Positions 26,394-35,606 of a DNA stretch of 64,000 bases are shown in pieces. The DNA comes from Dactylosporangium aurantiacum (GTDB lineage: Bacteria; Actinomycetota; Actinomycetes; Mycobacteriales; Micromonosporaceae). The notes beneath the pieces were generated by a model. It was not told the origin of the DNA. It saw only the letters and a list, made by a program, of their open reading frames with translations, and made no database searches. Position 1 is the stretch's first letter; every line of letters starts with the position of its first letter. Where the stretch lies: contig NZ_JNYJ01000025.1 in NCBI RefSeq assembly GCF_000716715.1, forward strand, positions 62,001 to 126,000, read 5' to 3'. Made by a program: the position numbers and the translations under genes.

Positions 26394-27938
26394 TCAGGAA
26401 CGTTCCAGCAGCTGCGCCATGCGCGCCTGATCCTCGAGGACCTCGTTGATGCGCGCCTGCACGGTGTCCATCTGACCGATGGTCTCGCTGGTGACGTGGA
26501 TGCCGTCGGTGACGGACCGGGCGTTGGTCTGGATGCCGGCGATCTGGTCGGCGACCTTCTGCGTCGCGGTGGCGGTCTCCCGGGCCAGGTCCTTGACCTC
26601 GCCGGCGACGACCGCGAAGCCCTTGCCGACGTCGCCGGCGCGGGCGGCCTCGATGGTGGCGTTGAGCGCCAGCAGGTTCGTCTGGTCGGCGATCGAGGAG
26701 ATGATTTTGATGACGTCGCCGATGGCGGTCGACGACTCGCTCAGGGCGGTGACGTCCGTGGTCATCTCCGAGGCGCGGGCCACCGCCTCCCGGGCGACCC
26801 TGGTCGCGTCCTGGCTGGCGGCGCGCAGGCGGGAGATCGAGTCCAACAGCTGCCGGGCGTTCTCGGCGGCGGACTCGCCGGCCCGCACGATGTCGAGGCG
26901 CTGCGAGACCAGTTGCTGCACGTTGCGCAGCGCCGACGCGCGGGACTCGCTGAGCTCGACGTACTCGCTGGTGAAGAAGTCCATCGTGCCGACGACCCGC
27001 TCGCCGCTCAGCACCGGGAAGCAGATGCCGGACCGGACCCCGGCGCGCTGCGCGGCGGGCGCCCGCACGCAGTCGGTGAGCTCGGCCAGGTCGCGGACGA
27101 AAACCAGGTCGCGGGTGCGCCACGCGCGCCCCGACAGCCCGACGCCCTCGGCGAAGGTGGCCTCGAGGGTGACCTTGCGGAACTCCTCGCCGGCGGAGCC
27201 GGACTCCGTGTGGAACCGCAGCTCGCGCCCGCTCGGGTCGACCTCCCAGTAGGAGCCGTACGCCCACCCGAACGCGCTGCGGACGGTGTCGAGGGCGGCG
27301 CGGATGGTGCTCGGCACGTCGTGCGCCTTGCCGAGCGCGCTGACGACCGTGGTGACGGCGAGCCGGTCGGCGGCGAGCTGCTTCAGCTCGATCGTCGCGA
27401 GCGCCTGGTTGCGGGCCTGCTCGGCGATGCGGGCGATGGCGTTCCACTTCTCCGTCCGGGGGCCGTCGACGCCCAGCTGGTGCCGGGAGTAGTACTCCAG
27501 GACCGCGATGACCCGCCCGGCCTTGACCACCGGGATGGTCACGGCGGAGACGGCGCCCGCCCGCACCGCCGCCTGGCAGCGCGGGCAGTCGTGCACGTCG
27601 CGGGCGTCGTCGATGTAGATCGGCTGGCGGCTCTGCTGCGCCCGGCCGACGAGGCCCATGCCGACCGGCAGGTCCCGCCCGGCCGTGACGGCCCGCAGCT
27701 CGCCGGCGATGTCGCCGGTCTCGAAGCCGACGCGCAGGTGACCCTCGGGATCGGGCAGCCACACGGCGCCGTACATGAACTGGTGTGACCGGACGAGCGA
27801 CTCCACGGTGATCCGCCAGGTCGCGGCCTCGTCAGGGGCGCCGTCCAGCGCGATGATCAGCTGCTCCAGTGACTCCACGTCCCGCGGGACGGGCGCCGCG
27901 GCCCGCTGGTCCCGGCCACGTGCACGCAACAGACCCAA
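26394..27938 (-). CDS. Soluble methyl-accepting chemotaxis protein with two GAF domains
   Basis: A 514-residue chemoreceptor without membrane helices. Two GAF-type sensor domains lie at about 30-180 and 200-340. The second has Cys residues ([21 protein letters not shown]), and the first has a CPRC pair that could hold a metal or redox cofactor. Residues 345-514 are the signalling coiled coil with the canonical hairpin tip ([35 protein letters not shown]). The start is TTG 27938 behind GAGGGG; no ATG or GTG in frame has a better site. It is transcribed from a FliA-like promoter shared in type with the second chemoreceptor at 31.6 kb. Confidence 0.92.
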   Translation of the reverse strand: MGLLRARGRDQRAAAPVPRDVESLEQLIIALDGAPDEAATWRITVESLVRSHQFMYGAVWLPDPEGHLRVGFETGDIAGELRAVTAGRDLPVGMGLVGRAQQSRQPIYIDDARDVHDCPRCQAAVRAGAVSAVTIPVVKAGRVIAVLEYYSRHQLGVDGPRTEKWNAIARIAEQARNQALATIELKQLAADRLAVTTVVSALGKAHDVPSTIRAALDTVRSAFGWAYGSYWEVDPSGRELRFHTESGSAGEEFRKVTLEATFAEGVGLSGRAWRTRDLVFVRDLAELTDCVRAPAAQRAGVRSGICFPVLSGERVVGTMDFFTSEYVELSESRASALRNVQQLVSQRLDIVRAGESAAENARQLLDSISRLRAASQDATRVAREAVARASEMTTDVTALSESSTAIGDVIKIISSIADQTNLLALNATIEAARAGDVGKGFAVVAGEVKDLARETATATQKVADQIAGIQTNARSVTDGIHVTSETIGQMDTVQARINEVLEDQARMAQLLERS

Positions 27939-27971
27939 AGCATCCCCTCAGAGTGCGACGGATATGCCCTT

Positions 27972-27998
27972 CCATCGGCACCGCGCGGGTGCACTTGA
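27972..27998 (-). promoter_or_regulatory. FliA/WhiG (sigma-28)-type promoter
   Basis: Reading the minus strand, TCAA (27998-27995), exactly 15 bases, then GCCGATGG (27979-27972). The consensus of sigma-28 promoters is TAAA-N15-GCCGATAA. The predicted start lies about 30 bases before the chemoreceptor start codon. Confidence 0.7.
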
Positions 27999-28037
27999 GC
28001 ATCCCGGCGGGTTGCGGCTGCGGTGCATGTCCGGCCG

Positions 28038-29381
28038 TCAGTCGTTGATGCCGGTGCGGCCCGGGGCGGCGAGCGTGTCGTCGATGTCGGCGCTGGTGCG
28101 GGTCAGGATCGCCTGGATCTCGTCGCGGGACAGTTCGCCGGGGGCGTGCCACAGCTCGGCGAAGTCCTTGGCGATGACGCTCTCCACGACGATCCAGGCG
28201 GCGACCGACGGGTACATGCGGCCGTGGCCGATCATCTCGCGGAACGCGCCGTACGCGGGTTCGGTCTCCAGTTTCGTGCCGGCGACGGCTTCGGTGCGGG
28301 CGGGCCAGAGGCCGGTGCTGACGGCGTACCGTTGCTGGCTCTGCTTTCCCGTGAGGAACCTGACCCATTCGAAGGCGGCGTCGGGGTGCGCGGCGTCCTT
28401 GAGGATCGCGAGGTTGGAGCCGCCGAGGAAGCCGAACCGGCCGGCCCGGCCCGCGGGCAGCGGCGCGGTCGACCAGCCGGCGCGCAGGCCGGCGCGGTCG
28501 GGGTTGGCCAGGAAGTCGCCGACGGACTGGGAGCTGTCGATGGTGACGGCGCCGCGGCCGGCGGCGAACGCGGCCGGCACGTCGTTGTTGACCATCCTGG
28601 CCACGGTCGGATCGTTGTACCGGGCGACGAGCCGCTGGTAGTACTGCACGGCGTCGACGGCGGCCGGCTCGGCGAGCCGGGACGCGGTGCCGGAGGCGTT
28701 GAGCAGGTCACCGCCGGCGCTCCACACGAACGGGGCGACGTTGTGGATGATGCCGAACGTGTTCTCGTTGCCGATCGCCAGCGGCGCGACCGGGCCGCCG
28801 GCGTCGTGGATGCGTCGCAGCGTCGCCTCCAGCGACTCCCAGGTGGCGAACGCGGTGGCCGGGTCGATCCCGGCGGCGGCGAGCACGTCGGTGCGGTAGA
28901 ACAGCGCACGGATGTCGACCAGCCACGGCATGGCGGTCGTGTCCGGCGAGCCGATCAGGTGGCTGGAGCTCCAGCTGGCGGCGGTGAACGCCGACTGCCC
29001 GCCGACCGCGGCGATCTCGGCGGCGGTGTAGGGGCGCAGCGCCCCAAGCTCGCTGAACCCGCCGACCCAGGTGGTGCCGAGCTGGGTGACGTCGGGTCCC
29101 TCGCCGCTGGACGAGGCGGTGCTGAGCCTGGTGAGCGCGTCCTCCCAGACGATCCGCACCGGGTTGACGGTGATGTTGGGGTGCGCGGCGTGGAACTGTG
29201 CGGCCTCGCCGGCGATGACCTGGTCCTGCAGCGGCCCGCCGGACGGCATGTACCAGAAGTCGATGGTGACCGGCGGCCGGTCCGGGGCGTAGCCGACGTC
29301 CTGCGGCGTCTCACCGTCGCCGCGGGCGCAGCCCGTGATCGTGAGCACGGCGACGGCCGCAACCGCCAGGATCCTCAGCAC
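28038..29381 (-). CDS. ABC transporter sugar-binding lipoprotein
   Basis: A 447-residue substrate-binding protein of the family 1 (MalE-like) extracellular solute-binding type. The lipoprotein signal ends in TITGC, so Cys18 should be lipidated and the mature protein anchored outside. Family features include FWYMPSGGPLQDQ, GPDVTQLGTTWVGGFSELGAL and WPARTEA near the C terminus. No permease or ATPase gene is adjacent, which makes it an orphan. It may serve a distant transporter, or act as a receptor partner for the neighbouring chemoreceptors, but that is speculative. The start is GTG 29381. Confidence 0.92.
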   Translation of the reverse strand: MLRILAVAAVAVLTITGCARGDGETPQDVGYAPDRPPVTIDFWYMPSGGPLQDQVIAGEAAQFHAAHPNITVNPVRIVWEDALTRLSTASSSGEGPDVTQLGTTWVGGFSELGALRPYTAAEIAAVGGQSAFTAASWSSSHLIGSPDTTAMPWLVDIRALFYRTDVLAAAGIDPATAFATWESLEATLRRIHDAGGPVAPLAIGNENTFGIIHNVAPFVWSAGGDLLNASGTASRLAEPAAVDAVQYYQRLVARYNDPTVARMVNNDVPAAFAAGRGAVTIDSSQSVGDFLANPDRAGLRAGWSTAPLPAGRAGRFGFLGGSNLAILKDAAHPDAAFEWVRFLTGKQSQQRYAVSTGLWPARTEAVAGTKLETEPAYGAFREMIGHGRMYPSVAAWIVVESVIAKDFAELWHAPGELSRDEIQAILTRTSADIDDTLAAPGRTGIND

Positions 29382-29520
29382 GTCCCGCTCATCGGCCGCG
29401 CCCGCCGATGCCTGAGGACTCGCGGACCGCCGGTGAATTCGACGGAGTGCAGCCGGTCCCGGCCGAGGTACCGGCGGGTGCGCGGCGCCAGGCGGCTGGG
29501 TGCGCCCGGCGGCACAGTCC

Positions 29521-29640
29521 CTATCAATCCTATCTTCTTAGTAGTGTTTAGTCCACGCGGGGACCCGGTGCGGTGACAAGGGCGACAAAGCACGGGAAAC
29601 GGCGTTGACACTGCGATACCGGCGCTGCTGCACTGTCGGC
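29521..29640 (+). promoter_or_regulatory. Leader-peptide promoter and AT-rich motif
   Basis: TTGACA (29604-29609), 18 bases and TGCACT (29628-29633) end seven bases before the ATG at 29641, so the leader ORF would be leaderless. Upstream, 29524-29553 is unusually AT-rich and contains TTAGT-N5-TTAGT, a possible binding site for either divergent direction. Nothing else is recognised in 29382-29520. Confidence 0.5.
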
Positions 29641-29715
29641 ATGGCACGCACGCCACTGTGGACCCGCGATCACATCGACTTCGGTCGAGTGTGGTCCGCC
29701 TCCTGTCCCGCCTGA
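29641..29715 (+). CDS. Putative cis-acting leader peptide
   Basis: A 24-residue ORF whose C-terminal half, RDHIDFGRVWSASC, follows the pattern R-[RD]-H-[IV]-D-L/F-x-R-V-x-S-A-x-C of the actinobacterial 'putative leader peptide' family, usually found upstream of sulfur, cysteine or metal genes. The single Cys near the end is the likely sensing codon. It starts within a base or two of the predicted transcription start. The expected target gene is not visible downstream. Confidence 0.6.
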   Translation: MARTPLWTRDHIDFGRVWSASCPA

Positions 29716-29801
29716 CCCGCGCCCTCTCCCTCGCGCGCTCCCGGCGCACCGTCGCCGCGCTGAGCGCCGTTTCACCACACCCAACTTCGTGAGGAACCGT
29801 G

Positions 29802-29966
29802 ATGTCAGCACCGCGTGCCCGCAAACGTCCACCCACCGCAGACCGACACCGCTACGACTCGGCGTACGTCGTCGTCGCCCTCGCCGTCCCGGGCGGCGGC
29901 CCGGACGACGTCGCTCCCCCGCTGGTCTTCCGGGTGCAGCGGCGCCCTCAGGGCGGGCAGCGGTGA
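29802..29966 (+). CDS. Microprotein, unknown function
   Basis: A 54-residue ORF starting ATG 29802 behind GAGGAA. It has a basic N-terminal half (APRARKRPPTADRHRYD) and a hydrophobic middle (AYVVVALAVPGGG). It is co-directional with the leader peptide and its stop overlaps the start of the next frame. No family is recognised. Confidence 0.45.
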   Translation: MSAPRARKRPPTADRHRYDSAYVVVALAVPGGGPDDVAPPLVFRVQRRPQGGQR

Positions 29967-30112
29967 ACGGCCGGGCCGTCACCGCCTACCGGTGGCTGCG
30001 CTGGCTCGGCGGTCACCCCTCCGCCGCGCCGGCCACGACCCGCGACGCGACCGGCCGCGGCACCGTGGCGAGCGTCAGCGTGGCGTGCCGTCGCCGATAC
30101 GGAACCGGCTGA
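29963..30112 (+). CDS. Second microprotein ORF, start overlapping previous stop
   Basis: A 49-residue frame beginning GTG 29963 within the TGA of the preceding ORF (GTGA). Its 3' end runs antisense into the last 38 bases of the chemoreceptor gene. The product is basic with one Cys ([14 protein letters not shown]... VACRRRYG). Coding status rests mainly on the coupled start. Confidence 0.3.
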   Translation: MNGRAVTAYRWLRWLGGHPSAAPATTRDATGRGTVASVSVACRRRYGTG

Positions 30113-31649
30113 CCACCGCCTCGAGCCGCCCGGCCGTCGCGGTCAGCCGCTCCGCGGCGGCCTGGGTCTCCTCGGCGGACGCGGTCGCCTCGCGCGAGGC
30201 GTCCGACACCCCGCTGATCCGGCCGGCGGCGGTCGCCGACTGCTCGGCCGCGTGCGCGACGTTGGCGCCGATGTCCTGGGCCGCGGCGGCCTGCTGACGG
30301 GCCGACTCCGCGATCGTGTCCTGGATGGCGACGATCCGGTTGATCGTCTCGGTGACGCGCTGCAGGCCGCTGACGGCGGAGGCGGTGTCGGCCTGGATCG
30401 CGTCGATGCGCTCGCCGATGTCGCTGGTCGCCTTCGCGGTCTGCTTCGCCAGCTCCTTGACCTCGCTGGCGACGACCGCGAAGCCCTTGCCGGACTCCCC
30501 CGCCCGGGACGCCTCGATGGTGGCGTTGAGCGCGAGCAGGTTCGTCTGGTCGGCGATCGCGGTGATCACCGACGCTACCTCGCTGATCCTCGCGCTGGAG
30601 GCGTCGAGCTCGGAGATCGTCCGGTTGGCCACCGCCGCCTCCTGCACGGCGTCGGCGGCGATCCGGGCGGCCTCCGCGACCCGGGCCGCGACGTCGTCGA
30701 CCGCGTCCTGCAGGGTGCGGGTGCTGTCGGAGGCGACCCGCACCTCCCGGCTGGCGGCGCCGATCGCGCCGGCCACCACCGTCGACTCCTCCGCGAGCCG
30801 GTCGGCGCTGCTGGACAGGTGCCGGCTGACGTCGCGCAGGCCACCGGAGGCGGACGTGAGCGCCCCGGACTCCTCGGTGATGCCGGACAGGGCGGCGCCC
30901 ACGTGCTCGACGGTCGTGTTCAACGCCTGGGCCATGTCGGCCAGCTCGTCGCGGCCGCGGACCGGCACCCGCCGGGTGAAGTCGCCGGTCGCGACCTGTT
31001 CCAGGACCGCTTTGGTCGACCGGACGGGCCGGATGATCGAGCGGGCCAGCAGCCACATCGCGATGAGCACGACCGGCACGGTGAGCCCGCCGACCACGCC
31101 GAGCAGCACCCGGGCGCGGGTCTCGCCGTCGGCGGCGATGCGCTGCTGCTGCGCGACGACGTCGACGAGGTGCGTCTTGAGCGTGTCGCTACTGGCGTCG
31201 AAGCCGTCCCACGCGGCCTGCGCGGCCTGGGCCTGCGGGACGCTCAGCGTCCCGTTCGCCCCCTCGATCGTGGTGGCGACCGCCAGCACGTCCCGGACCG
31301 TCGCGGCGAACGCGTCCACCTCCGCCTCGGTGCCCCACCGGGAGCGGGCGGCGGTGATGTGCTCCAGCTGCTCGCGCAGCTCGCCGGCGTGCTCGGTGGA
31401 CCGCTCGACCGCCGCCGCGCGGGCCGCCTCGTCCAGCCGCGTCGCGAGGGTGTACGCGCTGGCCAGGATCACCGACGCGGTGTGCTGGGCGTCGTTGACC
31501 TCCGACAGCAGCTGCGACGCCGCCACGGCGTCGCGGCCCTCCCGGCCGGTGGTCGACGCCTGCGCGAACCCGATCGCGGCCAGCGCCACCGTCGCCAGCG
31601 TCAGCGCCGCGGCGACACCGCCGATGCGTCGTGCCAGGGTCCACCGCAT
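30075..31649 (-). CDS. Transmembrane methyl-accepting chemotaxis protein
   Basis: A 524-residue chemoreceptor, start ATG 31649 with GGAGG eight bases upstream. TM1 is residues about 9-30. A four-helix-bundle ligand domain (about 31-185) and TM2 (about 187-210) are followed by a HAMP domain ([26 protein letters not shown]). The signalling domain has the conserved tip ([29 protein letters not shown]). No linked che genes are in the window, so it relies on a distant pathway. The periplasmic domain gives no clue to the ligand. Confidence 0.94.
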   Translation of the reverse strand: MRWTLARRIGGVAAALTLATVALAAIGFAQASTTGREGRDAVAASQLLSEVNDAQHTASVILASAYTLATRLDEAARAAAVERSTEHAGELREQLEHITAARSRWGTEAEVDAFAATVRDVLAVATTIEGANGTLSVPQAQAAQAAWDGFDASSDTLKTHLVDVVAQQQRIAADGETRARVLLGVVGGLTVPVVLIAMWLLARSIIRPVRSTKAVLEQVATGDFTRRVPVRGRDELADMAQALNTTVEHVGAALSGITEESGALTSASGGLRDVSRHLSSSADRLAEESTVVAGAIGAASREVRVASDSTRTLQDAVDDVAARVAEAARIAADAVQEAAVANRTISELDASSARISEVASVITAIADQTNLLALNATIEASRAGESGKGFAVVASEVKELAKQTAKATSDIGERIDAIQADTASAVSGLQRVTETINRIVAIQDTIAESARQQAAAAQDIGANVAHAAEQSATAAGRISGVSDASREATASAEETQAAAERLTATAGRLEAVVSRFRIGDGTPR

Positions 31650-31682
31650 GTACGCCGCCTCCGTCCGCCGTCCCCCTTGTAC

Positions 31683-31709
31683 CGTTCGGCGCGGCCCGGC
31701 CCGGGTTGA
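31683..31709 (-). promoter_or_regulatory. FliA/WhiG (sigma-28)-type promoter
   Basis: Minus strand TCAA (31709-31706), exactly 15 bases, GCCGAACG (31690-31683), about 34 bases before the chemoreceptor start. It has the same -35 and spacing as the promoter of the soluble chemoreceptor at 27.97 kb. Confidence 0.7.
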
Positions 31710-31723
31710 GCGAATCCGGCCCG

Positions 31724-32770
31724 TCAGTGGTGATGTGCCACCGTGGCGTGGGCGGCGGCCGCGGCGGTGTCCGGGTCGGTGTGGATGGTGGCCGCCGTCA
31801 ACCGGGGCACCGCGTGCAGCAGGCGGTGCTCGGCGTCGACGGCGATGGCGTGGGCGTCCACGACGCTCAGGGTGTGCGACACCACCACGTCGGTCTCGGC
31901 GTGCAGGCGGTGCCCGATCCAGCGCATCCGCAGCGCCCCGACCGCGAGCACCCCGGGGGTGCCGGCGAGCGCGTGGCCGGCCGCGGTCACCAGGTCCGGG
32001 TCGACGGCGTCCATGAGGCGCCGGTACACCTCGCGGGCCGCGTCCTTGAGCACGAACAGGATCGCGGCGGTGATGCCGAGCCCCACGACCGGGTCCGCCC
32101 ACGGCAGGCCGGCCGCAACGCCGGCGGCGCCGAGCAGCACGGCGAGCGAGGTGAACCCGTCGGTGCGGGCGTGCAGCCCGTCGGCTACGAGCGCGGCCGA
32201 GCCGATCCGCCGGCCGACCGTGATGCGGTACCGGGCGACGACCTCGTTCCCGGCGAACCCGACGAGGCCGGCGGCGGCGACCCACGGCAGGTGGCTGACG
32301 GGCGCCGGGTGCAGCAGGCGGCCGACGGCCTCGTACGCGGCGAACCCGGCCGAGGCGGCGACGGTGAGCACGATGACGATCCCGGCGAGGTCCTCGGCGC
32401 GGCCGAAGCCGTAGGTGTACCGGCCGGTCGCCGCGCGCCGCCCGACCACGAACGCGACGCCGAGCGGGACCGCGGTGAGCGCATCGGCGACGTTGTGCAT
32501 GGTGTCGCCGAGCAGCGCCACGGAGCCGGACACCACCACGATCAGGGCCTGTGCGGCGGCGGTGACCCCGAGGAACAGCAGCGACACCCACACGGCGCGG
32601 ATGCCGTCCCTGGACGCCTCCATCGCGGCGTCGACCTTGCCGGCGGCGTCGTGGGAGTGCGGTGTCAGCAGGTGCCGCAGCCGCCGCGCCCAGCCGTGCC
32701 CGTGACCGTGACCGTGGCCGTGCTCGTGGTGGTGGTGCTCGTGCTCGTGGTGGGCGGGGTGCTCGTGCAT
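31724..32770 (-). CDS. Cation diffusion facilitator, probable zinc exporter
   Basis: A 348-residue CDF-family antiporter. The N terminus is extremely His-rich (about 14 His in the first 26 residues), typical of zinc-binding tails. Six membrane helices follow, with the metal-site motifs HNVADA in TM2 ([15 protein letters not shown]) and HARTDG in TM5 ([13 protein letters not shown]). The C-terminal cytoplasmic domain (about 250-348) has scattered His residues. It moves Zn2+ (or Co/Cd) out of the cytoplasm in exchange for protons. It is divergent from an ArsR-type repressor across 58 bp, its likely regulator. Confidence 0.93.
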   Translation of the reverse strand: MHEHPAHHEHEHHHHEHGHGHGHGHGWARRLRHLLTPHSHDAAGKVDAAMEASRDGIRAVWVSLLFLGVTAAAQALIVVVSGSVALLGDTMHNVADALTAVPLGVAFVVGRRAATGRYTYGFGRAEDLAGIVIVLTVAASAGFAAYEAVGRLLHPAPVSHLPWVAAAGLVGFAGNEVVARYRITVGRRIGSAALVADGLHARTDGFTSLAVLLGAAGVAAGLPWADPVVGLGITAAILFVLKDAAREVYRRLMDAVDPDLVTAAGHALAGTPGVLAVGALRMRWIGHRLHAETDVVVSHTLSVVDAHAIAVDAEHRLLHAVPRLTAATIHTDPDTAAAAAHATVAHHH

Positions 32771-32796
32771 GGTGGCCCTCCCTGGCGGTGGTGGCG

Positions 32797-32811
32797 GTGC
32801 GCGGTCCGCAC
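32797..32811. promoter_or_regulatory. Inverted repeat between CDF and ArsR genes
   Basis: GTGCG-N5-CGCAC lies in the 58-bp divergent region. It is a candidate ArsR/SmtB-type operator that would control both genes. It is short, so the call is tentative. Confidence 0.4.
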
Positions 32812-32828
32812 TGGCAGGATAGGTGCTC

Positions 32829-33185
32829 ATGTACGCACGCGACAACGTTGCACCTGCCGCTGACCTGCAACAACCACCCAGCGGCGCGCAGGTCGACGCG
32901 GCAGTGACCGCCCTGCGGATGCTGGCCGACCCGACCCGCCTGCGGCTGCTGTGGCATCTGCGCCACGGCGAGCAGGACGTCACCACGCTCACCGCCGCCG
33001 TGGAGGCGTCCCGGCCGGCCGTCTCCCAGCACCTGGCGAAGCTGCTCCTGGCCGGCCTGGTCAGCTCCCGCCGCGACGGCCGGCGCGTGCTGTACCGGGT
33101 GCGCGGCGGCCACGTCCGCCGGCTGGTGACCGAGGCCCTGCACGCGGCCGACCACCACGTCACCGGCGCACCCGAGCACGACTGA
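32829..33185 (+). CDS. ArsR/SmtB-family metal-responsive repressor
   Basis: A 118-residue winged-helix regulator. The recognition region is [34 protein letters not shown]. The C terminus carries His and Asp residues ([14 protein letters not shown]) in the position of the alpha5 metal site of SmtB/CzrA-type zinc sensors; no CxC alpha3 site is present. Metal binding should release it from DNA and raise expression of the divergent CDF exporter. Confidence 0.93.
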   Translation: MYARDNVAPAADLQQPPSGAQVDAAVTALRMLADPTRLRLLWHLRHGEQDVTTLTAAVEASRPAVSQHLAKLLLAGLVSSRRDGRRVLYRVRGGHVRRLVTEALHAADHHVTGAPEHD

Positions 33186-33213
33186 CAGAGACGCGCCGGC
33201 CGGGCGCCCGGCC

Positions 33214-34695
33214 TCAGGGCGCGCGCGAGCCGCGGTCGCGCTCCTGCGCCACCACGGCGTCGAGGTCCGCCAGCCGGTCCAGGCCGCGCAGCGGCTGGGC
33301 CATGCGGTGGTTGCCGGCCAGGAGCTCGCTGGTGCGGTGCAGCAGCGCCCAGTAGCCCGCCGTGTAGGGACACGCGTCGGGGCCGAGCCGCTGCCGCGGG
33401 CGGTACCGGCAGTCGTGGCAGTAGTCGCTCATCCGGTCCAGGTACGCCCCGCCGGCCGCGTACGGCTTGGTGCTCATGGTGCCGCCGTCGGCGTACTGGC
33501 TCATGCCGATCACGTTGGCGGTCATCACCCACGCGTAGCCGTCGACGAAGCAGCGGTGAAACCAGTCGGCGACCGCGGCGGGGCGCCAGCCGCGCTGCAG
33601 CGCGTAGTTGCCCAGCACCATCAGTCGGGGGATGTGGTGCACCCAGGCGCGGTCGCGGACCCCGGCGAGCACGTCGGCGAGGCACCGGGCCTGCACCGCG
33701 TCCGCGTCCAGCCGGGCGAACCAGGCGGGCAGGGGCCGGGTCGCGCGCAGCGCGTTGGAGCGCGGGTAGTCCTCGCCGCGGTACCAGTACAAATGCCAGA
33801 CGTAGTCGCGCCAGCCGATGATCTGCCGGATGAACCCCTCGACGCCGGCGGCCGGGGCCAGGCCGCGCCGGTACGCGTCCTCGGCGGCGGCGACCACCTC
33901 CATCGGGTCGAGCAGCCCGAGGTTCAGCGACGACGACAGCGTGCTGTGCGCCATCCACGGGTCCTCGGCGAGCATCGCGTCCTCGTACGGCCCGAACTGC
34001 GGCAGCCGGTGGGCGATGAAGTGCTCCAGCCGGGCGAGCGCCTCGGCGCGGGTGGCCGGGAAGAGCCGGGGGCCGTCCCGGCCCACGAACCGCACGCCGT
34101 CGGCCTGCCACGCGTCGAGGTCGCGGCGGACCTGCGCGTCGATGTCGTCCTCGGTCGGCAGCGGCGGCGGGGGTACCGGCAGCGTCCGGTGCCCGCGCGG
34201 CGGCGGCAGGCGGTTGTCGGTGTCGTAGTTCCACCGTCCGCCGGCGGGGGCGTCACCGTCCATCAGCACGCCCAGCCGGGTCCGCGCGTCGCGGTAGAAG
34301 TCCTCCAGCCGGAGTGTGCGCCGGCCGTCGGCCCAGGCCACGAACTCCTCCGGCCGGGTGGTGAACCCGCGCGGCGGCAGCACGTCGATCGCCGGGTGGC
34401 GGCGCAGCAGCTCCCGCGCCGGCCGGGACGTCGGGTGGCACACGTCGAGCCGGTCGGCGGTCCCGCGCAGCGCGGCGCCGTACGTCTCGGCCTGCACGAA
34501 CGCCGCCTGGCCGGCGAGCTCGGCGGCCCGGTGGCGCAGCGCGGACAGCACCAGGTGCGCCTTCTGGCGGTGGAAGGCGCGCCGGCGGAACACCGACCTC
34601 GCCTCCACGAGCAGCACCGGCTGCCGCCCGTCGTCGAGGAAGTGCGGCCCGAGCTGGTCGGCGAACAGCCAGCGCCGGCGCATCGGGGCGGGCAC
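33214..34695 (-). CDS. Iron-sulfur (PhrB-type) (6-4) photolyase/cryptochrome
   Basis: A 493-residue protein of the FeS-BCP class (PF04244 family). The N-terminal Rossmann domain ([11 protein letters not shown]) binds the antenna, and the C-terminal helical domain holds FAD. Four cysteines, C338, C426, C429 and C442 (CHDC near 426), have exactly the spacing of the [4Fe-4S] ligands of Agrobacterium PhrB (350, 438, 441, 454). The HH pair in WVHHIPRL (353-354) matches the catalytic histidines by the same offset. It repairs UV (6-4) photoproducts under blue light. The GTG 34695 start lies just past the stop of the SRPBCC gene, so the two are co-transcribed. Confidence 0.93.
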   Translation of the reverse strand: MPAPMRRRWLFADQLGPHFLDDGRQPVLLVEARSVFRRRAFHRQKAHLVLSALRHRAAELAGQAAFVQAETYGAALRGTADRLDVCHPTSRPARELLRRHPAIDVLPPRGFTTRPEEFVAWADGRRTLRLEDFYRDARTRLGVLMDGDAPAGGRWNYDTDNRLPPPRGHRTLPVPPPPLPTEDDIDAQVRRDLDAWQADGVRFVGRDGPRLFPATRAEALARLEHFIAHRLPQFGPYEDAMLAEDPWMAHSTLSSSLNLGLLDPMEVVAAAEDAYRRGLAPAAGVEGFIRQIIGWRDYVWHLYWYRGEDYPRSNALRATRPLPAWFARLDADAVQARCLADVLAGVRDRAWVHHIPRLMVLGNYALQRGWRPAAVADWFHRCFVDGYAWVMTANVIGMSQYADGGTMSTKPYAAGGAYLDRMSDYCHDCRYRPRQRLGPDACPYTAGYWALLHRTSELLAGNHRMAQPLRGLDRLADLDAVVAQERDRGSRAP

Positions 34696-34696
34696 G

Positions 34697-35110
34697 CTAC
34701 CGCGCGTCCCCGGACTCCTCGCACAGCCGCCGGAAGCCCTTGAGGTCCATGCGCAGCCGGCGGCGCAGGACGTCCTCGGGCAGGTCGTCGTAGAGCCGCA
34801 CGCTGTGCTGGTCCAGCCGCAGCACCGCGGTCACGTCGGTGTGCCCGGCGGTCTCCTGCAGCCAGAACGACTCGCTGAGCGTCGCGGCGTCCCAGTGCAC
34901 GTACGCGTCGGGGTCGGTGTCGGCGATGACCGCGTCCAGCTCGACCCGGCAACCGCCGACGTCGAGCGTGAGGTGGGCCGCGGCGTCGTCGACCGGCGTG
35001 CAGCCCAGCACGCCGGACATGAACCGCGGGTACTCGTCGAACCGCACCAGGTGCGCGTAGGCGGACGCGGCCGGCACTCCCACGCGTACCGCATCCTGAA
35101 CGATGATCAT
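34697..35110 (-). CDS. SRPBCC (polyketide cyclase/START-like) protein
   Basis: A 137-residue helix-grip protein. It opens with the family's VRVGVPAASAYAHLVRFDEYPRFM, which corresponds to the usual 'vapaxxvwxxladxexyprw' helix, and ends with a long C-terminal helix (EDVLRRRLRMDLKGFRRLCEE). It probably binds a hydrophobic ligand; none is identifiable. The start ATG 35110 follows GGAGGG. It is the upstream partner of the photolyase gene. Confidence 0.85.
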   Translation of the reverse strand: MIIVQDAVRVGVPAASAYAHLVRFDEYPRFMSGVLGCTPVDDAAAHLTLDVGGCRVELDAVIADTDPDAYVHWDAATLSESFWLQETAGHTDVTAVLRLDQHSVRLYDDLPEDVLRRRLRMDLKGFRRLCEESGDAR

Positions 35111-35134
35111 GAGATCCCTCCAGCCGTTCCACCT

Positions 35135-35153
35135 TGCGTCGAATTCTGCGTCG
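35135..35153. promoter_or_regulatory. Direct repeat upstream of the SRPBCC-photolyase operon
   Basis: TGCGTCG-N5-TGCGTCG (35135-35141 and 35147-35153, 12-bp period) lies 25-43 bp upstream of the SRPBCC start. It is a possible regulator binding site for the photolyase operon. Confidence 0.35.
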
Positions 35154-35191
35154 GTTTCAGTCTACGACCATGTCCGCGGCAGCGCCGGTGA

Positions 35192-35466
35192 TCAGCCGTT
35201 TCCGGTCGCCGCGGCACGCACCAGGTCGCGCGCCAGGTGCAGCCCGGCCGCGGCGGGGCCGTCCGGGCCGAGGCGGGCGGCACTGGTGTAGGCGCCGTCG
35301 ATCAGGACGGCGAGCTGCCCGCCGAGCGCCGCGGCGGCCGGCGCGGGGAGCAGCCGCGGCATCGGCCGCGAAGCCGGCCGCCAGCTCGCACAGCTCGGCC
35401 ACGGCGTCCTGCTCGCCGCCCGCGACCCGGGTGCCGCCGAGGCCGCCGCGGCGCAGGTCGGCGCCG
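35192..35466 (-). pseudogene. Remnant of a TetR-family regulator C-terminus
   Basis: Two frames together spell a TetR C-terminal domain. One reads LRRGGLGGTRVAGGEQDAVAELCELAAGFAAD. After a frameshift near 35357-35365 the other reads RLLPAPAAAALGGQLAVLIDGAYTSAARLGPDGPAAAG, ending at the TGA 35192. The DNA-binding N-terminal half is absent and the shift breaks what is left. No functional product is expected. Confidence 0.7.
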
Positions 35467-35550
35467 GCGCGGATCGTGTGGGCGGCCACCCTGCCCGACG
35501 GCGGCCCGAGCGGCGGCCTGTTCCGCGACGGCGAGCCGCTGCCGTGGTGA
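35467..35550 (+). pseudogene. Remnant of a short-chain dehydrogenase C-terminus
   Basis: The last 23 codons before the stop at 35550 read WAATLPDGGPSGG...EPLPW. This is nearly the C-terminus of the intact SDR at 7.6-8.4 kb (ATLPDGGPTGSFFEDAGVVPW). The Rossmann and catalytic parts are missing. It abuts the opposite-strand TetR remnant, so a deletion junction lies near 35467. Confidence 0.65.
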
Positions 35551-35606
35551 CCGGCGGGCCGGGCCAGGGGCGTGCGTACCCCTGACCCGGCCGCCGCGGG
35601 GTGTGA

